DNA of 40,161 nt from a virus. How positions within the stretch are numbered: position 1 is the stretch's first letter; the number at the start of each line of letters is the position of its first letter. The translations under genes and the position numbers were made by a program. The stretch covers positions 1 to 40,161 of the IMG/VR virus record IMGVR_UViG_3300047172_000311; one strand, written 5' to 3'. Below are positions 1 to 6,079 of the stretch, in pieces. Under the pieces are notes generated by a model. The model did no database searches. It had not been told where the DNA came from and saw only the letters and a program-made list of their open reading frames with translations.

Positions 1-255
1 ATGAGCACCACAAACAAAACCCTCGCAACCCTTCACGGCTGGCAAGCATTCATGCGGGCTGCCGGCTACGGCTGGTGTGACACGATGAGGACATTCGCCG
101 CCGCAATGTGCGCCTCTGAGAACGAAAACCGGAAGAGCGCCAAGCGCGAGATCGCCTTAAGCCTCGACTACGTTGCGATGGACTGCCGGAGAACCTGCCA
201 GCAATTCGGCGTACCGCTCTGGCCGGCAATAATCAAGGAAGGGGGTGCGAAGTGA
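1..255 (+). CDS. Small hypothetical protein
   Basis: An 84-residue protein that I do not recognise. It starts with ATG at the first base of the window, so an upstream start cannot be excluded. It is mostly helical in appearance, with three cysteines and no membrane segment. Its stop overlaps the GTG start of the next gene by 4 nt, the first of a chain of such overlaps leading to the integrase, so it is very probably the first visible gene of that operon. Confidence 0.6.
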   Translation: MSTTNKTLATLHGWQAFMRAAGYGWCDTMRTFAAAMCASENENRKSAKREIALSLDYVAMDCRRTCQQFGVPLWPAIIKEGGAK

Positions 256-623
256 GCGTCACTAAGCACGCGCCGGGGCCGTGGGAGATTATCGACATCA
301 CAATATCGAAACTCCACGAGCCGAACATCGTTGACGCACGGGGCGAGTTGGTTTGCAAGCTGCCAGCGCTGTCCAACTGCCACGGAGACGTTAATGTGCG
401 CGCTCCCCAAATCGCAGCCAACGCGCACTTGATCGCTGCCGCTCCAGAGCTTTTGGAGGCGTTGAGACGCGCTGAATCGGCGCTCCGAAATATCGCCGCC
501 AATCGCCTCGCCATTGAGCGCGGTGAAATCCCTGCCTACAAGGGCATTGATTCTGACAACATCATGGATGCTGCATACGAGGTTCAAGCGGCCCTCGCGA
601 AAGCGGAAGGGGTGAAACTGTGA
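252..623 (+). CDS. Phage protein of the 'HxPGPW / AAPELLEAL' type
   Basis: A 123-residue protein with a GTG start that overlaps the previous stop. It opens with H-A-P-G-P-W and has a helical middle with A-N-A-H-L-I-A-A-A-P-E-L-L-E-A-L. This pairing is very common in small phage and prophage proteins of unknown function. The gene at 928 carries the same two motifs, so the two are paralogues separated by one gene. No catalytic motif is visible. It belongs to the operon ending in the integrase; the function is unknown. Confidence 0.75.
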   Translation: MSVTKHAPGPWEIIDITISKLHEPNIVDARGELVCKLPALSNCHGDVNVRAPQIAANAHLIAAAPELLEALRRAESALRNIAANRLAIERGEIPAYKGIDSDNIMDAAYEVQAALAKAEGVKL

Positions 624-931
624 GCGCCCGCGCGTGGAATCAGGCGGTAGCAGAGGCCGCAGTGGTCAAGGCGTTGCGCTCGCCGGACCTGGGCGCTACC
701 ATCCCGGGCGTGAAATGCCCTCACTGCCACAAGCCTATCAACATCGGTAAACTCATCCGCTCCGTGAAATCTAAGGCCCGCTCTGAGGCGAGCAGGGCCA
801 ACGGCGCGAAGGGTGGTCGCCCTCGGAAGTCGGACGAGCGGCCGCTACGAAATATCCCGAAGGCCAGAGCGGATCGCCTCAGGGCCAGAATTGACGCAGA
901 GGAGTGCGACTTAAAGCCGGGGGTGGAATGA
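620..931 (+). CDS. Small basic protein with a CxxCH motif
   Basis: A 103-residue protein starting at a GTG that overlaps the previous stop by 4 nt. It contains C-P-H-C-H near residues 33-37, a possible metal-binding knuckle. This is followed by a strongly basic stretch with R-A-N-G-A-K-G-G-R-P-R-K, an AT-hook-like sequence often found in phage DNA-binding proteins. Binding to nucleic acid is an inference from charge and motif. It lies between the two 'HxPGPW' paralogues. Confidence 0.65.
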   Translation: MSARAWNQAVAEAAVVKALRSPDLGATIPGVKCPHCHKPINIGKLIRSVKSKARSEASRANGAKGGRPRKSDERPLRNIPKARADRLRARIDAEECDLKPGVE

Positions 932-1245
932 GCACCCAAAAGCACACACCGGGACCGTGGCATTACCATCCGCTAGACCCAGTCAAGCCAGAATCCCTCT
1001 CGCTTCGGGGGCCTGATGACGAGCAGTTGGCGGCTGTATATCTGTGGGATTGGGAACCGGACGAGATGCAAGATGAAGCTCGCGCCAACGCTCGCCTGAT
1101 CGCTTCCGCACCGCAGCTTCTTGAGGCGCTGGAAATCTGCTACCAGCAACTCAAGGAGCTTACAGAGGAAGGAATGCACCTTGACGAAGCGATGGAGGTT
1201 TCCGCGGCGGCAATCGCAATGGCGACAGGAGCAACCCCGCGATGA
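928..1245 (+). CDS. Second 'HxPGPW' phage protein (paralogue)
   Basis: A 105-residue protein. The ATG at 928 overlaps the previous stop (ATGA), which is why this start is preferred over one further upstream. It begins with the same H-T-P-G-P-W-type motif and has A-N-A-R-L-I-A-S-A-P-Q-L-L-E-A-L in the middle, matching the protein at 252. The rest of the sequence has diverged, so the duplication is old. Function unknown. It directly precedes the integrase, with a 4-nt overlap. Confidence 0.75.
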   Translation: MSTQKHTPGPWHYHPLDPVKPESLSLRGPDDEQLAAVYLWDWEPDEMQDEARANARLIASAPQLLEALEICYQQLKELTEEGMHLDEAMEVSAAAIAMATGATPR

Positions 1246-2363
1246 AGGCCCTATACCGCGTAAAGCCGGTGGCGACCGGGCGCTATCAGGCCGTTGTCAG
1301 GTGGGAGGAGGGCGGCACGCGCCATCGGAAGTATTTCGATAAGGCGAGCAAGGCAAAGGCGTGGGCGGAAGCTCGCGCCATCGAGGCGCGCAATTCCGGT
1401 CTCGGGGTAATCGGGATGACGGACGAATTGCGCGTGCTGGCGATTCAGGGGCAGGAGGCGTGCGCGCCGTTCGGCAAGACTATCGCGGACGCCGTTGCCG
1501 TGGCGCTGGGCGTCTGGAAGGCACAAGCGGACTCCGTGAGCGTCAAAAAGGCCGTGGAGAGCCTTCTGGCGTCACGCGCCGGCCACAGCGTGCGGTATCG
1601 TCGCGACCTCGCGGAGCGCGTTGAGGGATTTGCGGGCGCGTTCGGGTATCGCCTGATTTCCAGCATCGCGCCGAAAGAGATTCGTGAATGGCTCCAGGGC
1701 TTGCCGGTCGGCGCGGTCAGCAAGAACAACGTGCGCAGGAATCTGAGCGTGCTCTTTGCCCACGCCATCGAAAGCGAATGGTGCCCGCGCGAGCGGGGCA
1801 ACATCATCAAGCAGGTGTCGCGCTTCAAGGAGCCGGTTGAGAAAATCGGCATCCTCACGCCAGACGAGGCGCGGAAGCTTCTTGCTGGCGCGCCAGCGCG
1901 CTTCGTGCCCTACCTGGCTATCGCGCTCTTCTGCGGCCCGCGGCGGTCCGAATTGGAACGCACGGAGGCCGCGTGCATCCGCTTCGATTCCGGCCTCGTT
2001 GAGTTGATCGTCACAAAGACCCGCGGGGCATCCCGGCGCTTCGTGAAAATGCGCGCGAACTGTCGCGCGTGGCTGGCGGCGTACCCGTTCGTGAAGCTGA
2101 CCGCGCAGCAATTCCGCAAAGACCTTGAGGCCGCTATCGAGACTGCTGGAATCCGGTCATGGCCGAATAACGCAACGCGCCACTCGTTTTGCTCCTACTC
2201 CCTGGCGCATGAGCGCGATGTAAACGACCTCACGCTTGAAATGGGCCACACGGACCCCGATACCCTCTTTGCCCACTATCGCGAGCTTGTGACGCCGGCA
2301 GATGCCCGGGAGTATTGGGGCATCAATCCTTTCGACCGCGCGGCGGCTATTGCTGCGGCGTAG
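1242..2363 (+). CDS. int: Tyrosine recombinase (phage integrase)
   Basis: A 373-residue site-specific recombinase, expected to integrate the phage at an att site. The N-terminal 60 residues look like the arm-type DNA-binding segment. A core-binding domain spans about 75-190 and the catalytic domain about 200-360. Visible catalytic residues are Arg234 (in C-G-P-R-R-S-E-L), Lys259, Arg313, His336 (G-H-T-D) and the nucleophile Tyr346. The box II motif reads N-A-T-R rather than the usual HxxR, so the first His is replaced by Asn310; this is tolerated in some family members. The ATG overlaps the upstream stop, making the integrase the last gene of a five-gene operon. Its 3' end overlaps the convergent gene at 2347 by 17 nt. 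No att core could be recognised. Confidence 0.93.
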   Translation: MKALYRVKPVATGRYQAVVRWEEGGTRHRKYFDKASKAKAWAEARAIEARNSGLGVIGMTDELRVLAIQGQEACAPFGKTIADAVAVALGVWKAQADSVSVKKAVESLLASRAGHSVRYRRDLAERVEGFAGAFGYRLISSIAPKEIREWLQGLPVGAVSKNNVRRNLSVLFAHAIESEWCPRERGNIIKQVSRFKEPVEKIGILTPDEARKLLAGAPARFVPYLAIALFCGPRRSELERTEAACIRFDSGLVELIVTKTRGASRRFVKMRANCRAWLAAYPFVKLTAQQFRKDLEAAIETAGIRSWPNNATRHSFCSYSLAHERDVNDLTLEMGHTDPDTLFAHYRELVTPADAREYWGINPFDRAAAIAAA

Positions 2364-2577
2364 CTGATGGCGGGAGGGCGGTCTGTGAGGATGCGGGAGT
2401 GTCTAAACTCTTCGCGCATTTTGAGATTCCGAAAAGGGCTAAGATGGCGAACAGCAGGACAGTAAGGCAACCGACAACAGCGCCCTTTATGACCCCGATC
2501 GGTACGCCGCACGATGGGCATTTTCGGGCTCTCGTGGAGACTTCCGCGCCGCACTCTTTGCATTTTACGAGAGCCAT
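2347..2577 (-). CDS. Zinc-ribbon membrane protein
   Basis: A 76-residue protein. C-K-E-C and C-P-S-C pairs at residues 6-9 and 20-23 form a compact zinc ribbon, followed by one hydrophobic transmembrane helix at about 28-50 and a short Ser/Pro/Thr-rich tail. This resembles small zinc-ribbon membrane proteins seen in many bacteria. I chose the ATG at 2577 because it overlaps the stop of the upstream regulator by one base (TGATG), indicating translational coupling. The gene ends inside the 3' end of the convergent integrase. Function unknown; a membrane-anchored accessory or exclusion protein is possible but unsupported. Confidence 0.75.
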   Translation of the reverse strand: MALVKCKECGAEVSTRARKCPSCGVPIGVIKGAVVGCLTVLLFAILALFGISKCAKSLDTPASSQTALPPSATPQQ

Positions 2578-2885
2578 CAGTTGCCGGGATTTTTCAGCTT
2601 CGCGCGCAGCTTCGATATTTGGGCGTCCAGCGGCCCGGTGGGCGGCGCGTGTCCGTCTTTCCATTCCCTCAAAAGGCGCTCGTCAACCTTGTCTTGCTCG
2701 CGCGCGGACAGCCTTGAAATCGGGAGTGAGAATTCGTGCTTGCTCGTGCGGTCATTTGTGGCCGCCCATCGAATCAGTCCTTCGATGAAGGCCGTCTTGC
2801 TCGGGTAGCCGTGATGGGCTGCCAAATGGCCGGCCAATTCGTCAAGCGGCCACGACATCCGCATTCGTACTTGCTTCGAGGGCAT
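2577..2885 (-). CDS. Ribbon-helix-helix-like regulator
   Basis: A 102-residue protein. The N-terminus follows the ribbon-helix-helix plan: a short basic beta strand (V-R-M-R-M-S-W), a first helix around 14-27, and a second helix containing S-K-T-A-F-I-E-G-L-I-R-W. The C-terminal half is charged and helical. RHH proteins bind DNA as dimers and often repress their own operon. A near-perfect inverted repeat lies 10 bp upstream of the start (2895-2916), where an autoregulatory operator would be expected. It is coupled to the downstream zinc-ribbon gene. The family assignment rests on secondary-structure pattern only. Confidence 0.65.
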   Translation of the reverse strand: MPSKQVRMRMSWPLDELAGHLAAHHGYPSKTAFIEGLIRWAATNDRTSKHEFSLPISRLSAREQDKVDERLLREWKDGHAPPTGPLDAQISKLRAKLKNPGN

Positions 2886-2894
2886 ACACTTAAC

Positions 2895-2916
2895 TGGCTA
2901 CACGACCGTGTAGCCA
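2895..2916. promoter_or_regulatory. 22-bp palindrome, candidate RHH operator
   Basis: Arms TGGCTACACG and CGTGTAGCCA are perfect 10-bp inverted repeats around a 2-bp centre (AC). The site is 9 bp upstream of the start codon of the minus-strand RHH gene, in the gap between the two RHH genes. The short spacer makes it more operator-like than terminator-like, and no T-run follows on either strand. Confidence 0.6.
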
Positions 2917-2967
2917 CATGCACCCTTGCCGGTCAATTGCTCGACACTGAAACTCTGTGCCATGGAA

Positions 2968-3204
2968 TTACTTTTTCGGAATCGAGGAGCGGGCGGCGCG
3001 CTCAACGCTGGAACTCTCGCCCTCTGTGATTTCCACATAGGCTTTAATCATCGCACGGACGGTCGTTGTGTGATGCGCGCCGTTTCGGTTGAGCGCCTTT
3101 TGGAAGCGCGTCGGGAGGTCTTTTTTTGGGTCGGGAGACAGGTCCTCTTTGAGCCACCTGATTTGTATTTCGCGCACCCGGGGACGTTTAGAGATTTTTT
3201 CCAT
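2968..3204 (-). CDS. Second small RHH-like protein
   Basis: A 78-residue protein from the ATG at 3204. After a basic N-terminus comes a strand-like segment (V-R-E-I-Q-I-R-W-L), a helix (P-T-R-F-Q-K-A-L-N-R) and a second helix with T-T-V-R-A-M-I-K-A-Y-V-E-I. This order fits a ribbon-helix-helix regulator, though the similarity is weak and no conserved family signature is obvious. It is the first gene of the short minus-strand operon and is separated from the next RHH gene by the palindrome at 2895-2916. A role in regulating lysogeny or integrase expression is inferred from position. Confidence 0.6.
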   Translation of the reverse strand: MEKISKRPRVREIQIRWLKEDLSPDPKKDLPTRFQKALNRNGAHHTTTVRAMIKAYVEITEGESSSVERAARSSIPKK

Positions 3205-3262
3205 GTCGGCACAGATTCTTCTTGTATCCAAAAGAGGATGCAAGAATATACGCAGCATAACG

Positions 3263-3278
3263 CAGTGCATTCAGTGCA
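3263..3278. promoter_or_regulatory. Direct repeat CAGTGCA x2 upstream of the RHH operon
   Basis: Two copies of CAGTGCA separated by TT (9-bp period) lie about 60 bp upstream of the minus-strand start at 3204. Short direct repeats at this spacing are typical of regulator half-sites. The whole stretch 3205-3456 (252 bp) contains no convincing gene. Apart from these repeats it holds the terminator at 3304-3334. Confidence 0.35.
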
Positions 3279-3303
3279 ATGACCCCTTAACCCCAAAACA
3301 AAA

Positions 3304-3334
3304 GAGCCCCGCGAGGTACGAACTCGCGAGGCTC
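3304..3334 (-). terminator. Rho-independent terminator (minus strand)
   Basis: The arms GAGCC-C-CGCGAG and CTCGCG-A-GGCTC form an 11-bp stem with one internal mismatch around a 7-nt loop. Read on the minus strand, the stem is followed at once by TTTTGTTTT, a good terminator tail. The plus-strand side has no T-run. It would end transcripts coming from the minus-strand gene at 3659-3892. Confidence 0.75.
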
Positions 3335-3456
3335 CAAAAGCGTCACCCGATGAACGATCAATTCAGAAGTGACGGGAGAGCATGGCCTACATGCCCCGTC
3401 AAGTCAACAGTGTTTTATGGCAATTCTAGTCGCCTCGCGACAAGAAAGGCGGAGCG

Positions 3457-3669
3457 TTGAGCGCGGAGCAAAAGAAACTCGTATCCGTCGCGAAGGAGAA
3501 CCCGTGGATGATGTTCACGGCGGAAGACCTCGCGAAAATCCTTGGGACATCGCTTGATTATGTGCTGGCTGCAAAGAAGGGCGGCGCTAAATTTCCTGGC
3601 CGAAAGAGCCGCCCCGAATGGGTCCAAGAGTGGCTTTACGCCAACCCCGGGATGCAGATCAAGAGTTGA
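3457..3669 (+). CDS. Small putative DNA-binding protein
   Basis: A 70-residue protein with a helix-turn-helix-like stretch (F-T-A-E-D-L-A-K-I-L-G-T-S-L-D-Y-V), followed by a basic segment and a W-V-Q-E-W-L motif that recalls excisionase-type or terminase-small-type HTH proteins. Two starts are possible: TTG at 3457, or ATG at 3508 preceded by AAGGAG at 9-nt spacing, which would give a 53-residue product. The 3' end overlaps the convergent gene at 3659 by 11 bp. The whole gene lies antisense to the predicted read-through transcript from the promoter at 3966. Confidence 0.55.
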   Translation: MSAEQKKLVSVAKENPWMMFTAEDLAKILGTSLDYVLAAKKGGAKFPGRKSRPEWVQEWLYANPGMQIKS

Positions 3670-3892
3670 TCTTCTGGATGTAGAGAATCGAGCGGCACGG
3701 GATCAGCGTTTGACCCTGCCGGAGCTTTCCCTTGCGCTTGCCCTGAGAGAACGTCTCCGGGTTCTGCGCGACGACGTACTTTTCTCCGAGGAGATCGCAT
3801 TCGCCGATGACCACGCCGCGGAAAAACTTCTCCGCTGAAAAGTGGATGTCCAATAGGTCGCCTTCAAGGTCTGTGGTTTGCCTTATTTTCAT
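3659..3892 (-). CDS. Hypothetical protein of the control region
   Basis: A 77-residue protein from the ATG at 3892 (a TTG nine bases further upstream is also in frame). It looks like a small beta-rich protein (G-E-C-D-L-L-G-E-K-Y-V-V-A-Q-N) with a basic patch K-R-K-G-K near residue 54. I do not recognise the family. It has its own sigma70-like promoter (3937-3966) overlapped by tandem repeats, and a terminator about 325 bp downstream of its stop. A lysogeny-switch or antirepressor role is inference from the arrangement only. Confidence 0.55.
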   Translation of the reverse strand: MKIRQTTDLEGDLLDIHFSAEKFFRGVVIGECDLLGEKYVVAQNPETFSQGKRKGKLRQGQTLIPCRSILYIQKINS

Positions 3893-3936
3893 GTGCGTCA
3901 ATTTTTTTTGGTAGTTCTGTTTCGTGGAAAATCAGG

Positions 3937-3966
3937 GTTATATCGTGGAATATCGTGGATTGTCGA
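3937..3966 (-). promoter_or_regulatory. Sigma70-like minus-strand promoter
   Basis: On the minus strand, a -35 TCGACA (3961-3966, one mismatch to TTGACA) and a -10 TATAAC (3937-3942, one mismatch to TATAAT) are separated by 18 bp. Transcription would start near 3930 and give a short leader before the ATG at 3892. The spacer and -35 are made of the tandem repeats at 3941-3970, so a repeat-binding protein would block the promoter. Confidence 0.55.
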
Positions 3967-3970
3967 GGAA
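3941..3970. repeat. Three tandem 10-bp repeats (operator/iteron-like)
   Basis: TATCGTGGAA, TATCGTGGAT and TGTCGAGGAA lie head to tail, with a fourth TCGTGGA core 21 bp upstream at 3922-3928. A 10-bp period places the sites on the same face of the helix. They cover the spacer and -35 of the minus-strand promoter and lie between divergent genes (3892 and 4025), which suits a cooperative regulator. Confidence 0.65.
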
Positions 3971-3981
3971 TCCGGCTTTGA

Positions 3982-3996
3982 GGAAACGGGGTTTCC
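3982..3996. promoter_or_regulatory. Inverted repeat GGAAAC-GGG-GTTTCC
   Basis: A perfect 6-bp inverted repeat with a 3-bp spacer lies between the tandem repeats and the excisionase-like gene at 4025. It is a second possible operator in the divergent control region. It has no T-tract, so it is not a terminator. Confidence 0.4.
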
Positions 3997-4024
3997 AAAA
4001 CCACCCTTAGTCTGCGGCTGCCAC

Positions 4025-4207
4025 ATGACAGCGCAACCAATCACCAAGCAGCAAGTTGCCGAGCAATTCGGAGTAAGTGTCCGCACCGTTGAGGAGTGGA
4101 TGGCATCCGGGCGCATAGCGTACTTGAAGATGGGCCGCTTAGTCAAGTTCACCCGGGCGCACGTCGAGGCATTCGAGAAAGCGCACACAATCAAACCCAC
4201 AATCTAA
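4025..4207 (+). CDS. Excisionase-like HTH_17 protein
   Basis: A 60-residue protein with the MerR/excisionase winged-helix pattern: I-T-K-Q-Q-V-A-E-Q-F-G-V-S-V-R-T-V-E-E-W-M-A-S-G-R-I, then a basic wing (L-K-M-G-R-L-V-K-F-T) and a final helix. Such proteins act as excisionases or small transcription regulators. The ATG at 4025 was chosen because everything upstream in the frame is control-region sequence and the HTH starts right after it. It is the first gene of the rightward early block, transcribed divergently from the gene at 3659. Confidence 0.8.
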   Translation: MTAQPITKQQVAEQFGVSVRTVEEWMASGRIAYLKMGRLVKFTRAHVEAFEKAHTIKPTI

Positions 4208-4211
4208 CACC

Positions 4212-4424
4212 ATGCGGATTACAGAAGTAATATACCCCGAAGTAGCGCGCAGCCTTGGCTTTGTCGCTCTTACCGTTCCCTACACCGTTGACGAACGATG
4301 GATGCTAACTCGCGCCGTCGATACCCTCAAGGCGACCGCCCGTAAGTTCCTCATAGTCGCCAGCGGCGGCGGCCATGAAATCTGGATTCCCAAGTCCGAC
4401 ATCAAAACCACCGGGCAATACTGA
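4212..4424 (+). CDS. Small hypothetical protein
   Basis: A 70-residue protein starting 4 nt after the previous stop, with alternating hydrophobic and charged stretches and a glycine-rich S-G-G-G-H. There is no motif I can name. Its stop shares a base with the start of the next gene (TGATG), so the two are probably translated together. Confidence 0.6.
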   Translation: MRITEVIYPEVARSLGFVALTVPYTVDERWMLTRAVDTLKATARKFLIVASGGGHEIWIPKSDIKTTGQY

Positions 4425-4606
4425 TGCACGTTGCAATCTTACTCATCCTGGCTTGCGCATTCGGATGCGCGCTGGGCTACAAGGCCGGCTTCGAGGATGG
4501 CCGGCACAGCGAATTCACGTTGAATAACAACTTCGCGAGCAAGATGCGGCGCGAGGAAATCCACAGGCTTTATCTCCAGGTCGGACGCGGCTCCGAACGT
4601 CTCTAA
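4424..4606 (+). CDS. Small membrane or exported protein
   Basis: A 60-residue protein with a hydrophobic N-terminal helix (residues 2-18, A-I-L-L-I-L-A-C-A-F-G-C) that could be a membrane anchor. The rest is hydrophilic. Two cysteines lie in or near the helix, but there is no clear lipobox. Function unknown; it is translationally coupled to the gene at 4212. Confidence 0.55.
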   Translation: MHVAILLILACAFGCALGYKAGFEDGRHSEFTLNNNFASKMRREEIHRLYLQVGRGSERL

Positions 4607-4648
4607 CAACCCAACGCAGTTACCAACCAAACCAAACCAAATACTACT

Positions 4649-5173
4649 ATGTGTGACTGCCATTCAATCTGCGTCCGCACAGACGGCGCGATTGCTCATA
4701 TTCCAGGCAATAGCCATTCCGGTGCCGTCGAGGCGGCCAAATGGCGCGAAAATCAACCCAACCGCGATGCCTTCTTTGTAGAGTGCGAGTGGAACGGGCG
4801 CGGCAAGTTCCCCGGCGCGGACAAGATCACCCGTAGCCCGATCAACGAGCGGCAGCGCAAGGTTATCGAAAACCATTACCATGCGCTCGAAAAGCTCATT
4901 GGCGATCCTGCGCAGCACGCAGAGCGCATGCTTCTCAAAGACGGCATTTTCGCCGGCGAGCAATACGGGGACATCCGCTGGCGTGTTATAACGGACCCGG
5001 CGTGCCCCAAGAAGGTTCTCGCCAAGCTTCTCAAGACCACCGTCTTTATCGACAAGCTTCCTGATCATCCGCTCCCGGCTGGCCTGACCAGCGTTGGCGG
5101 TTACCTCAACGTCGAGGGTTACAATCATCCGCTCCCGGCTGGCCTGACCCACAAGGGCATCATTCGCAAGTAA
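4649..5173 (+). CDS. Protein with short leucine-rich-type C-terminal repeats
   Basis: A 174-residue protein. The first ~135 residues are unfamiliar and begin with a Cys/His cluster (C-D-C-H). The C-terminus has two copies of a 20-residue unit carrying N/D-H-P-L-P-A-G-L-T, of the type found in long 'LPxGLTSVGGYLNV' leucine-rich-like repeat proteins of phages. Only two units remain, so the array may have contracted. The leader 4607-4648 is A/C-rich with no Shine-Dalgarno sequence. Function unknown; such arrays usually mediate protein binding. Confidence 0.7.
   Translation: MCDCHSICVRTDGAIAHIPGNSHSGAVEAAKWRENQPNRDAFFVECEWNGRGKFPGADKITRSPINERQRKVIENHYHALEKLIGDPAQHAERMLLKDGIFAGEQYGDIRWRVITDPACPKKVLAKLLKTTVFIDKLPDHPLPAGLTSVGGYLNVEGYNHPLPAGLTHKGIIRK
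5064..5149 (+). repeat. 26-bp direct repeat, 60-bp period
   Basis: An identical 26-bp sequence occurs at 5064-5089 and 5124-5149, beginning ATCATCCGCTCCCGGC. The 60-bp spacing equals one 20-residue protein repeat. Perfect DNA identity over 26 bp implies recent duplication or conversion, and the array can expand or shrink in frame. Confidence 0.85.
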
Positions 5174-5197
5174 GCAATCAACGAACCTACACTTATC

Positions 5198-6079
5198 ATG
5201 TCACAGCAAACACTTGCACCAATCGAAAAGCCGGGGCGCACGAGCGCCCTGGCGGTCATGGCCTCGCGGTTCTCTGTCGAGCCTACAAAGTTACTCGAAA
5301 CCCTCAAGGTAACCGTATTCAAGGGGGCGACCGACGCAGAGCTTATGGCGCTCTGCATCGTCGCCAATGAGTACGGGCTTAACCCTCTCACAAAGGAAAT
5401 CTATGCCTTTCCCGCAAAGGGAGGCGGCATCGTCCCGGTTGTATCCGTGGACGGCTGGATTCGCATTATCAACGACCATCCGCAGATGGATGGCCTTGAA
5501 TTCGAGTGGGACAACGACAAGGACGGCAGCCCGGTTTCCTGCACGGCGATCATCTACCGTAAGGATCGCACACGCGCCATCAAGGTAACGGAGTATCTGT
5601 CCGAATGCGCCCGTAACACGGAACCGTGGAAGATGAAGCACAGGATGTTGCGTCACAAGGCGCTTATCCAGTGCGGGCGCGTGGCCTTCGGGTTCGGCGG
5701 TATCTACGATGATGACGACGCCAACGACATCAGGCCGGCCAACGCAGTCGAGATCAAAGCGCCGGTGTTCGCGCCGGCAACCGTGGAAGCTGCGCAGGAG
5801 CTTCCGCTTGGCGATCCTGCTGGCGCTGCCGCGCTGCCTGAGCAGACCGCAGAGCAGCCAAAGGCGAACACGCTCAAGGTCGTGAAGGCTACTCCCCGCG
5901 AGGCGCTGACCAACCTCATGCGCGCCTCCCACGTTGAGGAACCCTCCGTGCTGACCTTCCTGGCATCTCAGGGCGAGGAAATCGCGTCCCTGGCCGACGC
6001 CGACGAACAGGTTATTGTCACATTGGTTAAAGGCTGGTCCGGCTTCGTGGAGAAAATCCGTGGGGGCGGCGCACAGTGA
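5198..6079 (+). CDS. bet: Single-strand annealing recombinase, Bet/RecT type
   Basis: A 293-residue member of the phage recombination protein Bet family. Family landmarks are the A-T-D-A-E-L-M-A-L-C-I-V-A-N-E-Y-G-L-N-P-L segment (about 47-67), the K-E-I-Y-A-F-P core, G-W-I-R-I-I-N, and C-G-R-V-A-F-G-F-G-G-I-Y near residue 168. Such proteins anneal complementary single strands during phage recombination and replication. The Ala/Pro-rich linker after residue 180 leads to a C-terminal helical domain. The stop overlaps the GTG of the exonuclease gene by 4 nt, the usual exo/bet pairing. The leader lacks a Shine-Dalgarno sequence. Confidence 0.93.
   Translation: MSQQTLAPIEKPGRTSALAVMASRFSVEPTKLLETLKVTVFKGATDAELMALCIVANEYGLNPLTKEIYAFPAKGGGIVPVVSVDGWIRIINDHPQMDGLEFEWDNDKDGSPVSCTAIIYRKDRTRAIKVTEYLSECARNTEPWKMKHRMLRHKALIQCGRVAFGFGGIYDDDDANDIRPANAVEIKAPVFAPATVEAAQELPLGDPAGAAALPEQTAEQPKANTLKVVKATPREALTNLMRASHVEEPSVLTFLASQGEEIASLADADEQVIVTLVKGWSGFVEKIRGGGAQ

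Noticed and set aside
2364-3460. An attP core next to the integrase
   Set aside because: Several short repeats exist, but without host junctions none can be singled out as the att core.
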